DNA of 64,000 nucleotides from DTU098 sp964498525. Its GTDB lineage: Bacteria; Bacillota; Desulfotomaculia; Desulfotomaculales; Pelotomaculaceae. Shown here in pieces: positions 8,328 to 16,744 of this stretch. The stretch spans positions 124,001 through 188,000 of the forward strand of contig CAZCGU010000001.1 of assembly GCA_964498525.1 (NCBI GenBank), in the 5' to 3' direction. The notes under the pieces were generated by a model. It searched no databases. It was given only the letters and a program-made list of their open reading frames with translations, and had not been told where the DNA came from. The position numbers were made by a program, and so were the translations under genes. Positions within the stretch are counted from its first letter, which is position 1. Every line of letters begins with the position of its first letter.

Positions 8328-8785
8328 AAAACAGACGGCAGCATAAAATTCTGGAGATAATCACGAGTGAAATCATCGAAACCCAGAAAGATCTCACAGC
8401 AGCTTTAAGGAAATACGGCTTTGCAGTTACCCAGGCAACTGTCTCCAGAGACATCAAAGAACTTGGTCTTGGTAAAACATCCGGCGAAAATAACCTTTCT
8501 CGTTACACCCTAACTGGTGAAAATAGTTCCTGCCGGGGTCCGGAAAATTTAAAACGCCTTTTCCGGGATTCAGTGGTAGGATTGGACTACAGTGAAAATT
8601 TGATTGTAATCAAAACCCAACCCGGTGGAGCACAGGCTGTTGCCTCCGCCGTGGATCAGTCCCGCTGGCCGGAAATCATCGGTACAGTGGGCGGGGACGA
8701 CACTATTCTGGTCATTATTAAACCAAAGCCAAAAACCGGCGAAGTGTTAAAAAGATTCGAGGACCTGAGCCTGAACAGGGGGTAA
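8324..8785 (+). CDS. argR: Arginine repressor ArgR/AhrC
   Basis: A 153-residue transcription regulator with an N-terminal winged helix (KILEIITSEIIETQKDL, TQATVSRDIKELGL) and a C-terminal arginine-binding oligomerisation domain (TQPGGAQAVASAVD, IGTVGGDDTILVI). It senses arginine and represses biosynthesis genes while activating catabolism. TTG start at 8324 overlaps the mnmM stop; GAAGGCAGG is upstream. Position between mnmM and recN is the usual Firmicutes order, where ArgR also has no local target. Confidence 0.95.
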   Translation: MKNRRQHKILEIITSEIIETQKDLTAALRKYGFAVTQATVSRDIKELGLGKTSGENNLSRYTLTGENSSCRGPENLKRLFRDSVVGLDYSENLIVIKTQPGGAQAVASAVDQSRWPEIIGTVGGDDTILVIIKPKPKTGEVLKRFEDLSLNRG

Positions 8786-8789
8786 GAAC

Positions 8790-10472
8790 ATGCTCTTGAG
8801 TCTTTTTATCAGAAATTTCGGCATTATCGAACTGCTCACTATGGACCTCCATAAGGGCCTTAATGTTCTCACCGGGGAAACCGGTGCGGGCAAATCCATT
8901 ATCATTGAAGCGCTGCAGTTGGCCCTGGGGGGACGGGCTTCCTCCGACTATATTCGTACCGGGGCAGAAAAAGCCCTGGTGCAGGCTACTTTTATTAGAC
9001 TGCCTTCCCTGGATTCCCTGTTAAAGGAACAGGGTATTGATGCCACCGAGGATGGAATTCTATTTCTTTCCAGAGAAGTAGCCCGTTCCGGCAAGAATAT
9101 CTGCAGGATTAACGGCCAGGTCGTCTCCCTGGGATTTTATAGAGGCATAGGCCGGAATCTGGCCGATCTGCATGTACAGCATGAGCAAAACTCCCTTCTT
9201 GATCAGGAACGGCAGCTGGAACTCCTGGACAGATTCGGGGGAAAGGAAGTCCTGGAACACCTGGAAGAGGTTCGGTCAATTTTTAAGAAATGGGACTCCG
9301 CACGCCTTAATTTTAAAAAAATTTCCGGCTCCGCGGCGGAAAGGGCCAGGCGCCTGGATACATTGCGCTACCAAATTGAAGAAATTAACTTCGCGAACCT
9401 TAAGCCCGGCGAAGAAGAGGAACTGCTAGCCGAAAAAACAATGCTGGCCAACGCAGAAAGGATCAGCGAGCTGGCTGCTAAGGCCTACACACTGCTGTAT
9501 GATGGTTGTGACGGCCGGACCGCCGCCAGGGACTTGCTGGCCGAGGCGGCTAACACCCTTAAGAGTTTGGCCCAACTGGATAAAAGAACCGAAAGTATTC
9601 ACGCCGCCCTGCAAAATGCCCTGTATCTTATTGAGGACATAGCCCGGGAAATTTCCTCCTGCCGGGACGGGGCTGAATACAGCCCCAACAGGCTTAACGC
9701 CGTGGAAGAACGCCTGGAAATGATTAAAAGGCTCAAGAAAAAATACGGAAACAGTATCTCCGAAGTGCAGGAATTCTTTTATTCCGCGGGCCAGGAACTG
9801 GCTCACCTGGAAAACCTGGAAGATAAACTGGAGGATAGCGAAAAACAGCTGTCTGATTTGGCTGACGCGTACAACCGGGCAGCGCTTAAACTTGGCGCCG
9901 CGAGAAAATTGGCCGGGGTACAACTGGAAAAGGATATGACCGGTGAACTGGGCTCCCTGGAGTTGGGCCGGCTGGAGTTCAGGTTGGGTTTTTTTGAGCT
10001 GGCCAATCCATCTGCTTCAGGCAGGGAGCAGATTGACTTCTTAATTTCCCCCAACCCCGGGGAACCACTCAAACCGCTGGCTAAAATTGCCTCCGGTGGG
10101 GAACTTTCAAGAATCATGCTGGCCCTTAAAGTATTACTGGCAAAAGCCGATGAAATTCCTGTCCTGGTTTTTGATGAAGTAGATACCGGTATTGGCGGCA
10201 GGGCGCTTCAGGCTGTTGCTGAAAAACTATCCCGGCTGGGGGAACACCGCCAGGTTATCTGTGTAACTCATTCGGCCCAGGTGGCTTCCCACGCCAGAGC
10301 CCATCACCGAATCATCAAAGATTTTGAAGGTGAGCGGACAATCACCCGGATAGAACTGCTTGACGATACAGAAAGACTGGAAGAATTGGCAAGAATGCTT
10401 GGGGGTAAGGATATTACCCAGATCACCCTTCAGCATGCCAGACAAATGATGCATTCGGCAACAAAATATTAA
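8790..10472 (+). CDS. recN: DNA repair protein RecN
   Basis: A 560-residue SMC-like ATPase acting early in double-strand break repair. Head domain halves are visible: Walker A TGETGAGKSIIIEAL (about residue 30), signature ASGGELSRIMLALK (about 435) and Walker B VLVFDEVDTGIGG (about 460), separated by long predicted coiled coils (about 150-390). ATG start at 8790 follows GGGGG at 8779-8783. Length is normal for RecN. It closes the operon; an AT-rich 286-base gap follows. Confidence 0.96.
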   Translation: MLLSLFIRNFGIIELLTMDLHKGLNVLTGETGAGKSIIIEALQLALGGRASSDYIRTGAEKALVQATFIRLPSLDSLLKEQGIDATEDGILFLSREVARSGKNICRINGQVVSLGFYRGIGRNLADLHVQHEQNSLLDQERQLELLDRFGGKEVLEHLEEVRSIFKKWDSARLNFKKISGSAAERARRLDTLRYQIEEINFANLKPGEEEELLAEKTMLANAERISELAAKAYTLLYDGCDGRTAARDLLAEAANTLKSLAQLDKRTESIHAALQNALYLIEDIAREISSCRDGAEYSPNRLNAVEERLEMIKRLKKKYGNSISEVQEFFYSAGQELAHLENLEDKLEDSEKQLSDLADAYNRAALKLGAARKLAGVQLEKDMTGELGSLELGRLEFRLGFFELANPSASGREQIDFLISPNPGEPLKPLAKIASGGELSRIMLALKVLLAKADEIPVLVFDEVDTGIGGRALQAVAEKLSRLGEHRQVICVTHSAQVASHARAHHRIIKDFEGERTITRIELLDDTERLEELARMLGGKDITQITLQHARQMMHSATKY

Positions 10473-10758
10473 TATAAAGGCAAGCGAAAACCGGATTTAT
10501 TAAAACCTGGTTGTTATTTATCTATTATTTATCTATTGCGCATCTATTTTAACATATTGATTTAAAACCAAAACTTACTAAGCACTTATAAACTTAATTA
10601 TATTATGGTTATGGTATGTTCATACATAATTAGATTGTATATTTAATATATTTGAGGTTATCTTAAGTTTACGAAGAAATATAAATAGATTTATCAAAGT
10701 TTGCTATGGATATTAAAGTCTTTGGAGGTGGGTTGCAATAAAACTGGAGGGGTGATGC
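10473..10758 (+). other. AT-rich intergenic region upstream of spoIVB
   Basis: Very AT-rich compared with the flanking genes. It should carry the spoIVB promoter (forespore SigF/SigG in B. subtilis), but no match to GHATR-N18-CATWHTA was found. Contains short palindromic TATG-TT-CATA at about 10615. GGAGGTGG and GGAGGGGTGA precede spoIVB. Confidence 0.5.
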
Positions 10759-12084
10759 TTGAAGGGGAAAACATGCTGTTTATTGTTTGGTATCTTGCTG
10801 TTATTATCAGGCATGTTAACATTTCAGTTACAGACCACCATACTACCACCAGCCAGGCATTCTGTTACTGCAGGTGAACCCCTTAGATTAAGACTCCCCG
10901 CTTTCGTTGAAAATAGCATAGAAGCTAAAATAATTGAAGACGAACACAAAGCTTTTGCTAAAAATATCAAAACAAAGGAACTCCGGGGCGGAATAACCCC
11001 GCTGCCTACCCAACCGCGGCAGCAGGTCGTAAGGATATCCCTTTTCGGCGTACTGCCAATAAGGGATATGATTGTTAGCATAGTACCGGTTGTAAGAGTA
11101 ATTCCCGGCGGTCAATCCATCGGGGTCTTACTGCACTCCCAGGGAATTATTGTGGTTGACAGCTATGAAGTTCAAGATGAAACCGGCCGTAAAGTCAACC
11201 CCGCTGCGGATTCCGGTATAATAAAAAACGATCTTATTTTAAAGATAGGTGGCAAGGCTGTAATAAGCGACAGTCAGTTGAAGGATTTTGCAGCCGCAGC
11301 CGGGGCCGCGGGACAACCGTTAATATTAGAAGTTAAGCGTGGTGACAAAATATTTGTTACCCGGCTGAAACCGGTTTTTTGCAGGGAAACCTTACAGTAC
11401 AAAGTAGGCCTGATGATCAGGGACAGCGCAGCAGGTGTTGGGACGCTTACTTTTTACGAGCCTGTAAGTATGTCCTACGGCGCCCTGGGGCATGTCGTCA
11501 ACGACACTGGCACAAACCGGCCGGTGGACCTGGGCGACGGAAAGATCGTAGGGGCCGCCGTACAGGGTGTATTTAAAGGGAAACGTGGTCAACCCGGTGA
11601 AAAAATCGGTACTTTCCAGGAAAATGATCCTTTGAGTGGAACAGTAACCCGTAATACTAAACTGGGAATTTTCGGCCGGCTGCAAAAACCACTGGAAAAT
11701 ATCTCCTTCCAGGAACCTATTCCAGTGGCCGCTTTGAACCAGATCCATGAGGGGCAAGCGGAGATGATGACTGTATTGAAAGGTAACAAAATTGAAAGCT
11801 TCAACCTGGAAATAGTTAGAATCAATCCCCAGTCCAAAGAAGACGGTAAGGGACTGGTCCTTCAGATCACCGACCCCCGACTCCTGGATGAAACCGGGGG
11901 CATCATCCAGGGTATGAGCGGCAGCCCCATTATTCAGGACGGCAAGCTTGTTGGGGCGGTTACGCATGTTTTTGTTAATGATCCCGCCAGAGGTTACGGC
12001 GTGCCGGCGGAATGGATGCTGTGGGCAGGTGATTTATACCCGGCAATAGAACAGGGTATGTCAGAAATGCCAAGGACAGGATAA
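10759..12084 (+). CDS. spoIVB: SpoIVB serine peptidase (forespore signalling protease)
   Basis: A 441-residue S55-family peptidase secreted from the forespore into the intermembrane space, where it triggers pro-SigK processing. It has an N-terminal hydrophobic anchor (CLLFGILLLLSGMLTF, residues about 7-22), a PDZ domain (GIIKNDLILKIGGKAV and following, about 150-215), and a C-terminal peptidase domain with the histidine in SYGALGHVVND and the nucleophile in QGMSGSPIIQDG (serine about 389). TTG start at 10759 follows GGAGGGGTGA. It lies between recN and spo0A, the order found in B. subtilis. Confidence 0.95.
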   Translation: MKGKTCCLLFGILLLLSGMLTFQLQTTILPPARHSVTAGEPLRLRLPAFVENSIEAKIIEDEHKAFAKNIKTKELRGGITPLPTQPRQQVVRISLFGVLPIRDMIVSIVPVVRVIPGGQSIGVLLHSQGIIVVDSYEVQDETGRKVNPAADSGIIKNDLILKIGGKAVISDSQLKDFAAAAGAAGQPLILEVKRGDKIFVTRLKPVFCRETLQYKVGLMIRDSAAGVGTLTFYEPVSMSYGALGHVVNDTGTNRPVDLGDGKIVGAAVQGVFKGKRGQPGEKIGTFQENDPLSGTVTRNTKLGIFGRLQKPLENISFQEPIPVAALNQIHEGQAEMMTVLKGNKIESFNLEIVRINPQSKEDGKGLVLQITDPRLLDETGGIIQGMSGSPIIQDGKLVGAVTHVFVNDPARGYGVPAEWMLWAGDLYPAIEQGMSEMPRTG

Positions 12085-12152
12085 TATTCCGATGTGTTAA
12101 ATTGGAATATTTACCTAATTACAGCATTTTTTAAAATTTCCCGTAAAACCTT

Positions 12153-12181
12153 AAAGGACTTTTTTTAAAGCCGTCGAATCT
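12153..12181 (+). promoter_or_regulatory. SigH-type promoter with overlapping 0A-box-like site, upstream of spo0A
   Basis: AAAGGACTT (12153-12161) and GTCGAATCT (12173-12181) fit the SigH pattern RNAGGAWWW / RNNGAATWW with one mismatch each and an 11-base spacer. CGTCGAA at 12172-12178 resembles the Spo0A box TGTCGAA and overlaps the -10. In B. subtilis spo0A has a SigH promoter with autoregulation, so the site is well placed. Confidence 0.6.
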
Positions 12182-12238
12182 GTTGGGTAAATATATATAT
12201 TTACAATTTATAGAAATAATAGGAGGCGGGAATTTTTT

Positions 12239-13009
12239 ATGACGAATAAATCTATCAGGCTCTTAATTGCGGACGATAACAGGGATTTCTGTGAATTGCT
12301 CAAAGAGTTCATTAGTGAACAGGAAGATTTAAATCTGGTTGGCATCGCTTATAACGGCCTGGAAGCCCTGCAAATGATACAGGAGAACAATCCTGACGTG
12401 GTAGTGCTGGATATTATCATGCCCCACCTGGACGGAATTGGTGTACTGGAAAAGTTCGCCGTATACAACTCCGGAAACAAACCTAAAATTATTATGCTAA
12501 CAGCCTTTGGTCAGGAAAGTGTAACCCAAAGAGCAGTTGAATTGGGAGCAGATTATTATATTTTAAAACCTTTTGACTTTAATGTTCTCGCCACCCGGAT
12601 CCGGCAGCTGGCCCAAGGCGTCAATGTATCCCAGTACATCTCCCCGGTTAAGCCCAAAAACCTGGATGTTGCTGTGACAAACATCATTCATGAAATGGGG
12701 GTTCCAGCCCACATCAAGGGTTATCATTATTTGAGGGATGCAATTTTGATGGTTATCAGTGAGGTTAATTTATTGGGCGCCGTTACCAAGGAGTTGTACC
12801 CAATGATAGCTCAAAAATTCCAAACAACGCCCAGCCGGGTGGAACGGGCTATCAGACATGCCATAGAGCTCGCCTGGGACCGGGGGAACGTGGAGATGAT
12901 GACCAAATTCTTTGGCTACACAATCAATCTGGAGCGGGGTAAGCCGACCAATTCGGAGTTTATAGCCATGGTCGCAGACAAATTGAGGATTGAAACCAAG
13001 GTTAGCTGA
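12239..13009 (+). CDS. spo0A: Sporulation master regulator Spo0A
   Basis: A 256-residue response regulator. The receiver domain shows the acidic pair in IADDNRDF, the phosphoacceptor Asp58 in VVVLDIIMPHLDG, the conserved threonine in MLTAFGQ and lysine in YYILKPFD. The C-terminal effector domain (about 140-256) includes the HIKGYHYLRDAI segment and the DNA-recognition helix TPSRVERAIRHAIELAW. Phosphorylated Spo0A commits the cell to sporulation, turning on spoIIA and others. ATG at 12239 follows AGGAGGCGGG. Probable SigH control is given by the upstream site. Confidence 0.98.
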   Translation: MTNKSIRLLIADDNRDFCELLKEFISEQEDLNLVGIAYNGLEALQMIQENNPDVVVLDIIMPHLDGIGVLEKFAVYNSGNKPKIIMLTAFGQESVTQRAVELGADYYILKPFDFNVLATRIRQLAQGVNVSQYISPVKPKNLDVAVTNIIHEMGVPAHIKGYHYLRDAILMVISEVNLLGAVTKELYPMIAQKFQTTPSRVERAIRHAIELAWDRGNVEMMTKFFGYTINLERGKPTNSEFIAMVADKLRIETKVS

Positions 13010-13340
13010 TTTATAAAGCAACGCTTGTAATAGTAGAAATAATTTATTGAGAAAGACAATCGAAAATCCAAATCTCTAAAAGTGTAATCCTGTCTTTTCA
13101 GTAAAAAGGTCAGAATTATGCTTTGTTTTTTTATTGAAGCTGGTTTTACAAAACGACTTTAAAAGTGATATATTATTAGGTATAAAAACGAGAAACAGTT
13201 GTGAACAAAATATGGTATTAAAATACATTATTATGAAATCTGCCGTCAGGTTTTTTTATTTTTGCCGGAGAACCCTTTTAAAAAGACCCTGCAAGGATTT
13301 TTATAGTTTTTCGTCGAAGATATTAGGATTGTCAAAGTGA
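13010..13340 (+). other. Intergenic region between spo0A and the kor cluster
   Basis: An AT-rich gap of 331 bases with no convincing gene. A 68-codon frame at 13134-13340 lacks a ribosome-binding site and recognisable similarity. It holds one plausible promoter (13145-13174) and a CGTCGAA motif at about 13312-13318 like that upstream of spo0A. Confidence 0.5.
13145..13174 (+). promoter_or_regulatory. possible SigA promoter for the kor cluster
   Basis: TTTACA (13145-13150), 18-base spacer, TATATT (13169-13174) with an extended TG element just before the -10. It would give a leader of about 160 bases. Confidence 0.4.
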
Positions 13341-14033
13341 GTGGTATTGTTGAAGAAAATCAAACGTATAAGTATTTTCACCGGCGCTTTTGGCAGCGGT
13401 AAAACCGAACTGGCGTTAAATTATGCTGTTAAGCTTCAAGAAACGGGTAAAAAGGTGACAGCCGTCGATCTTGATCTGATAAATCCCTATTTTAGAATCA
13501 GGTCGGTCAGAAAAGCCCTTGAAGCCAGGGGGATCAATGTTGTCAGCCCCCGGGGAAAGCTGGCGGGGGCTGACGTTCCAGCTCTGCCGCCGGCCATTCT
13601 GGGCGTTTTGGAAGACACTGATAATTATGGCGTTTTGGATGTGGGCGGCGATGATATCGGGGCCACGGCTTTGGGCCGTTATAAAAACAGTCTGGCTGAC
13701 GATTCTTTCAACCTTTATTTGGTAGTCAACACTTGCCGGCTGCACACCAGGGATGTGCCCGGTATTCTTTTGATCCTGAAAAGGATCGAGCGGGCATCCC
13801 GGCTCAAGGTAAGCGCCCTTATCAGCAATCCCAATCTGGGTCCTGAAACTGTTCCGGAAATGGTTCTGGAGGGCCACCACCTTGTTTTGGAGGCAGCTCA
13901 CCAATTAGAACTGCCCGTGGCCTTCCTGGGCGTCCGCAGGGACCTGGCAGGGGGTTTGAAAATCCGGGATGTACCGGTTTTCCCGCTGGATCTAATGTTG
14001 AAACTGCCCTGGCAGGACAGTGAAATGGTTTGA
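13341..14033 (+). CDS. P-loop nucleotide-binding protein of unknown role
   Basis: A 230-residue MinD/CobQ-like P-loop protein. Walker A is FTGAFGSGKTELALNYA (about residues 11-27), followed by the switch-like VDLDLINPYFRIRS (about 42) and YGVLDVGGDDIG (about 95). It starts at GTG 13341, or at the TTG codons 13347/13350; no start is clearly favoured by a ribosome-binding site. It lies 94 bases upstream of the 2-oxoacid:ferredoxin oxidoreductase genes and probably shares their transcript. Such proteins commonly sit beside this cluster in related organisms, as far as I recognise; a cofactor or iron-sulfur assembly role is only a guess. No specific function can be assigned. Confidence 0.7.
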   Translation: MVLLKKIKRISIFTGAFGSGKTELALNYAVKLQETGKKVTAVDLDLINPYFRIRSVRKALEARGINVVSPRGKLAGADVPALPPAILGVLEDTDNYGVLDVGGDDIGATALGRYKNSLADDSFNLYLVVNTCRLHTRDVPGILLILKRIERASRLKVSALISNPNLGPETVPEMVLEGHHLVLEAAHQLELPVAFLGVRRDLAGGLKIRDVPVFPLDLMLKLPWQDSEMV

Positions 14034-14127
14034 CTAATTGCAGACTGCTGCCGGAACAATTATCACCGCTCCTGCCTGTGCTTTCATAAGTCCAAGGAAA
14101 GAATTCCAATCAAAGGGGGGATCGTTA

Positions 14128-14346
14128 TTGGCCAGGGTCATCTTCCGGGAAGAACGCTGTAAAGGCTGCCGCCTGTGTACTGCTGTTTGCCCCCGGGGAA
14201 TTATCAGCATGTCGGGACGAATTAACGAGATGGGCTACCACCCGGCAACTGTGGAAGAAATGGAAAAATGCACGGGCTGTACCCTTTGCGCGCTGGTTTG
14301 TCCGGATATGGTTATTGAAGTGGAGAGGGAGGGGAAAGCAGTTTGA
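14128..14346 (+). CDS. korD: 2-oxoacid:ferredoxin oxidoreductase, ferredoxin-like subunit (KorD/delta)
   Basis: A 72-residue bicluster ferredoxin subunit with two 4Fe-4S motifs, CKGCRLCTAVCP (residues about 10-21) and CTGCTLCALVCP (about 49-60). It carries electrons from the catalytic subunits of the oxidoreductase to external ferredoxin. TTG at 14128 is chosen because AAGGGGGGAT ends seven bases upstream and the product begins MARVIFREERC; upstream in-frame codons have no initiation signal. The end overlaps korA by four bases (TTGA junction). Confidence 0.88.
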   Translation: MARVIFREERCKGCRLCTAVCPRGIISMSGRINEMGYHPATVEEMEKCTGCTLCALVCPDMVIEVEREGKAV

Positions 14347-15413
14347 GCAGGGTTTTAATGAAAGGAAACGAGGCTATCGGCGAAGGTGCGGTTCGTGCCG
14401 GCTGCCGTTATTTCTTTGGTTACCCCATTACACCGCAAAGTGAATTGACCCATTACCTGGCGAAACGACTGCCGGAGGTGGGAGGCCTGTATCTGCAGGC
14501 TGAAAGTGAAGTGGCTTCCATTAATATGGTCTACGGCGCATCCGGAGCGGGCGCCAGGGTTATGACCTCCTCATCCGGACCCGGGATCAGCCTGATGCAG
14601 GAAGGTCTATCCTTCCTGGCCGGCGCCCAACTGCCCTGCGTCGTTGTGAACATGATGCGGGGCGGTCCCGGACTGGGGAATATCGCCCCGTCCCAGGCGG
14701 ATTACTTTCAGGCCACCAAGGGCGGCGGCCACGGAGATTACCGCTTGATTGTGCTGGCTCCCAACTCGGTCCAGGAAATTCTGGACTTGACCGAAAAAGC
14801 CTTTGAACTGGCTGATTACTACCGCAACCCGGTTATGGTTATGGCAGACGGAATCATGGCCCAGATGATGGAGCCCGTGGAACTTAAGGATGAAGTACAG
14901 CGAAAATTTCCGCCCAAACCCTGGGCAGCCAGCGGATTGATTGATCATCCAGATAGTAAAAAGGTGATTAATTCCTGCTTTGTTATCCCCGAGGAAATGG
15001 AGGACCTTAACTTAAGGCTAAGGGACAAATATACTCAAATAATCAATAAAGAGCAGGACTGCGAGGGGTACTTGCTGGAGGACGCTGAAATAGTTCTGGT
15101 TGCCTTCGGCACCGTCTCCAGGATTTGCCGGGCTGTGGTGGAAAAAGCCCGGCAGATGGGGATCCCGGCGGGACTGGTCAGACCTGTTACCCTGTGGCCT
15201 TTCCCTGCCAAACTCCTGGCAGCGGGCGCCGGAAAAGCGAAATGCTTTTTAACTGTTGAGATGAACATGGGTCAGATGGTGGAGGATGTACAGCTGGCGG
15301 TGAGGGGGAGGGTACCCGTTTACCATTACGGGCGTATGGGCGGAATGGTCCCGGTAGCCAGGGAAATTCTCCAGGAAGTGCAAAAACTGTACAGCGGGGG
15401 TGAAGTAAAGTGA
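14343..15413 (+). CDS. korA: 2-oxoacid:ferredoxin oxidoreductase alpha subunit (KorA/VorB)
   Basis: A 356-residue alpha subunit carrying the pyruvate-ferredoxin-oxidoreductase N-terminal domain and the domain II transketolase-like C-terminal part. Motifs: GNEAIGEGAVRAGCRYFFGY, the YPITPQSE loop that contacts substrate, ASGAGARVMTSSSGPG, and NMMRGGPGLGN. The enzyme oxidatively decarboxylates a 2-oxoacid to acyl-CoA with ferredoxin as acceptor. Substrate (2-oxoglutarate or branched-chain oxoacid) cannot be decided from sequence alone. TTG start overlaps korD; AAGCAG precedes it. Confidence 0.9.
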   Translation: MSRVLMKGNEAIGEGAVRAGCRYFFGYPITPQSELTHYLAKRLPEVGGLYLQAESEVASINMVYGASGAGARVMTSSSGPGISLMQEGLSFLAGAQLPCVVVNMMRGGPGLGNIAPSQADYFQATKGGGHGDYRLIVLAPNSVQEILDLTEKAFELADYYRNPVMVMADGIMAQMMEPVELKDEVQRKFPPKPWAASGLIDHPDSKKVINSCFVIPEEMEDLNLRLRDKYTQIINKEQDCEGYLLEDAEIVLVAFGTVSRICRAVVEKARQMGIPAGLVRPVTLWPFPAKLLAAGAGKAKCFLTVEMNMGQMVEDVQLAVRGRVPVYHYGRMGGMVPVAREILQEVQKLYSGGEVK

Positions 15414-16156
15414 AGAAAGTCTTTAAAAGGCCCCTGATTCTCAAGGATGTGCCTTTCCATTACTGCCCCGGTTGCACCCACGGAGTGGCCCACCGTCTCG
15501 TTGCGGAAGTTATTGAGGAACTGGGCATCCAGGATACTGCTATCGGGGTGGCGCCGGTGGGATGCTCCGTATTTGCCATGGATTATTTCGAGATAGACAT
15601 GTTTCAGGGCTCCCACGGCAGGGCGCCGGCTGTAGCTACAGGTATTAAAAGGGTGTTGCCGGACCGGGTGGTGTTTACTTACCAGGGGGACGGGGACCTT
15701 GCTGCCATCGGTACCGGGGAATTTGTTCACGCAGCTACCAGAGGCGAAAAAATTACCGCCGTATTTATAAATAATGCAATATACGGCATGACCGGCGGCC
15801 AGATGGCTCCAACCACAATTATGGGACAGGTCACCAAAACCACCCCTTTCGGCCGGGACAGGGATACCAGCGGCTATCCTATCCGGGTCTGCGAAATGCT
15901 GGCGCCCCTGGAAGGAACCGCATATCTGGCCCGGGTTGCGGTCCACACTCCAAAGGCAATCATCCAGGCCAAAAGGTTTATTAAAAGGGCTTTCGAAGTT
16001 CAGCTGAAAGGTTTGGGATTTTCCCTGGTGGAAGTTCTTTCCACTTGCCCTACCAACTGGGGTCTTTCGCCGCTGGAGGCGGTAAAATGGCTGGAGGAAA
16101 AAATGGTCCCCTATTACCCGCTGGGCGAATATAAACTACCTCCGGGGGTGTTTTAA
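15410..16156 (+). CDS. korB: 2-oxoacid:ferredoxin oxidoreductase beta subunit (KorB), thiamine-diphosphate binding
   Basis: A 248-residue catalytic subunit. CPGCTHGVAHR (about residue 18) and the thiamine-diphosphate/Mg motif GDGDLAAIGTGEFVHAA (about 85) with FINNAIYGMTGGQMAPTT (about 113) are the family signatures. It pairs with KorA for oxidative decarboxylation. GTG start at 15410 overlaps the korA stop in a GTGA junction, and the gene ends immediately before korC, so expression is tightly coupled. Confidence 0.93.
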   Translation: MKKVFKRPLILKDVPFHYCPGCTHGVAHRLVAEVIEELGIQDTAIGVAPVGCSVFAMDYFEIDMFQGSHGRAPAVATGIKRVLPDRVVFTYQGDGDLAAIGTGEFVHAATRGEKITAVFINNAIYGMTGGQMAPTTIMGQVTKTTPFGRDRDTSGYPIRVCEMLAPLEGTAYLARVAVHTPKAIIQAKRFIKRAFEVQLKGLGFSLVEVLSTCPTNWGLSPLEAVKWLEEKMVPYYPLGEYKLPPGVF

Positions 16157-16717
16157 ATGCTTGAGGAAATCTATATTGCCGGTTTTGGCGGGCAGGGCGC
16201 CCTGTCCACGGGCCAGCTCCTGGCCCAGGCAGGTCTTTTGGAAGGGAAGCAGGTTTCCTATGTTCCCGTCTATGGTGTGGAAAAGAGGGGTGGTGTCGCC
16301 AACTGCGGTGTTACCATTTCTGACCGGCAGGTCAGTTCGCCCATTGTAACTGAACCAACGGTGCTGGTTGTAATGAATAACCCCTCTTTAGCCAGGTTTG
16401 AGCAGACGGTGATTCCAGGCGGCTTGATCCTGATCAACAGCTCCCTGGTTGATTCACCGGTCCAAAGGAAAGACGTGCAGGTTGTCCGCATCCGGGCCAA
16501 TGAAGAAGCCGAGGCCCTGGGTGACGGCAGGGTTGCCAACAATGTTATTTTGGGCGTATTGCTGGCTTTAACAGGGGTGGTAACCATTGAAGCTGTGGAA
16601 AAATCCCTGCGGGAAGTTCTGCCGGAGCGTCATCACCGGATGATCCCTGTAAACGTAAAGGCGCTGCAAAGGGGAATGGAATTGGCCGCGGCGTATAAAA
16701 ACTCTTTTGGGGAATAA
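16157..16717 (+). CDS. korC: 2-oxoacid:ferredoxin oxidoreductase gamma subunit (KorC)
   Basis: A 186-residue gamma-domain protein: GFGGQGALSTGQLLAQA near the start (about residues 10-26), YGVEKRGGVANCGVTIS (about 40) and NNVILGVLLALTG (about 130) are diagnostic. The gamma domain contributes to CoA binding and complex assembly. ATG at 16157 directly follows the korB stop. It completes the D-A-B-C subunit set typical of anaerobes. Confidence 0.92.
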   Translation: MLEEIYIAGFGGQGALSTGQLLAQAGLLEGKQVSYVPVYGVEKRGGVANCGVTISDRQVSSPIVTEPTVLVVMNNPSLARFEQTVIPGGLILINSSLVDSPVQRKDVQVVRIRANEEAEALGDGRVANNVILGVLLALTGVVTIEAVEKSLREVLPERHHRMIPVNVKALQRGMELAAAYKNSFGE

Positions 16718-16744
16718 TTTTTATCGAGCGAGGAGCTGAGGGTT

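Noticed and set aside
10600..10640. SigG promoter for spoIVB
   Set aside because: GTATG and CATAATT-like pieces occur but not at an 18-base spacing.
13134..13340. 68-codon frame upstream of the P-loop gene
   Set aside because: No Shine-Dalgarno, no recognisable similarity, AT-rich leader region.
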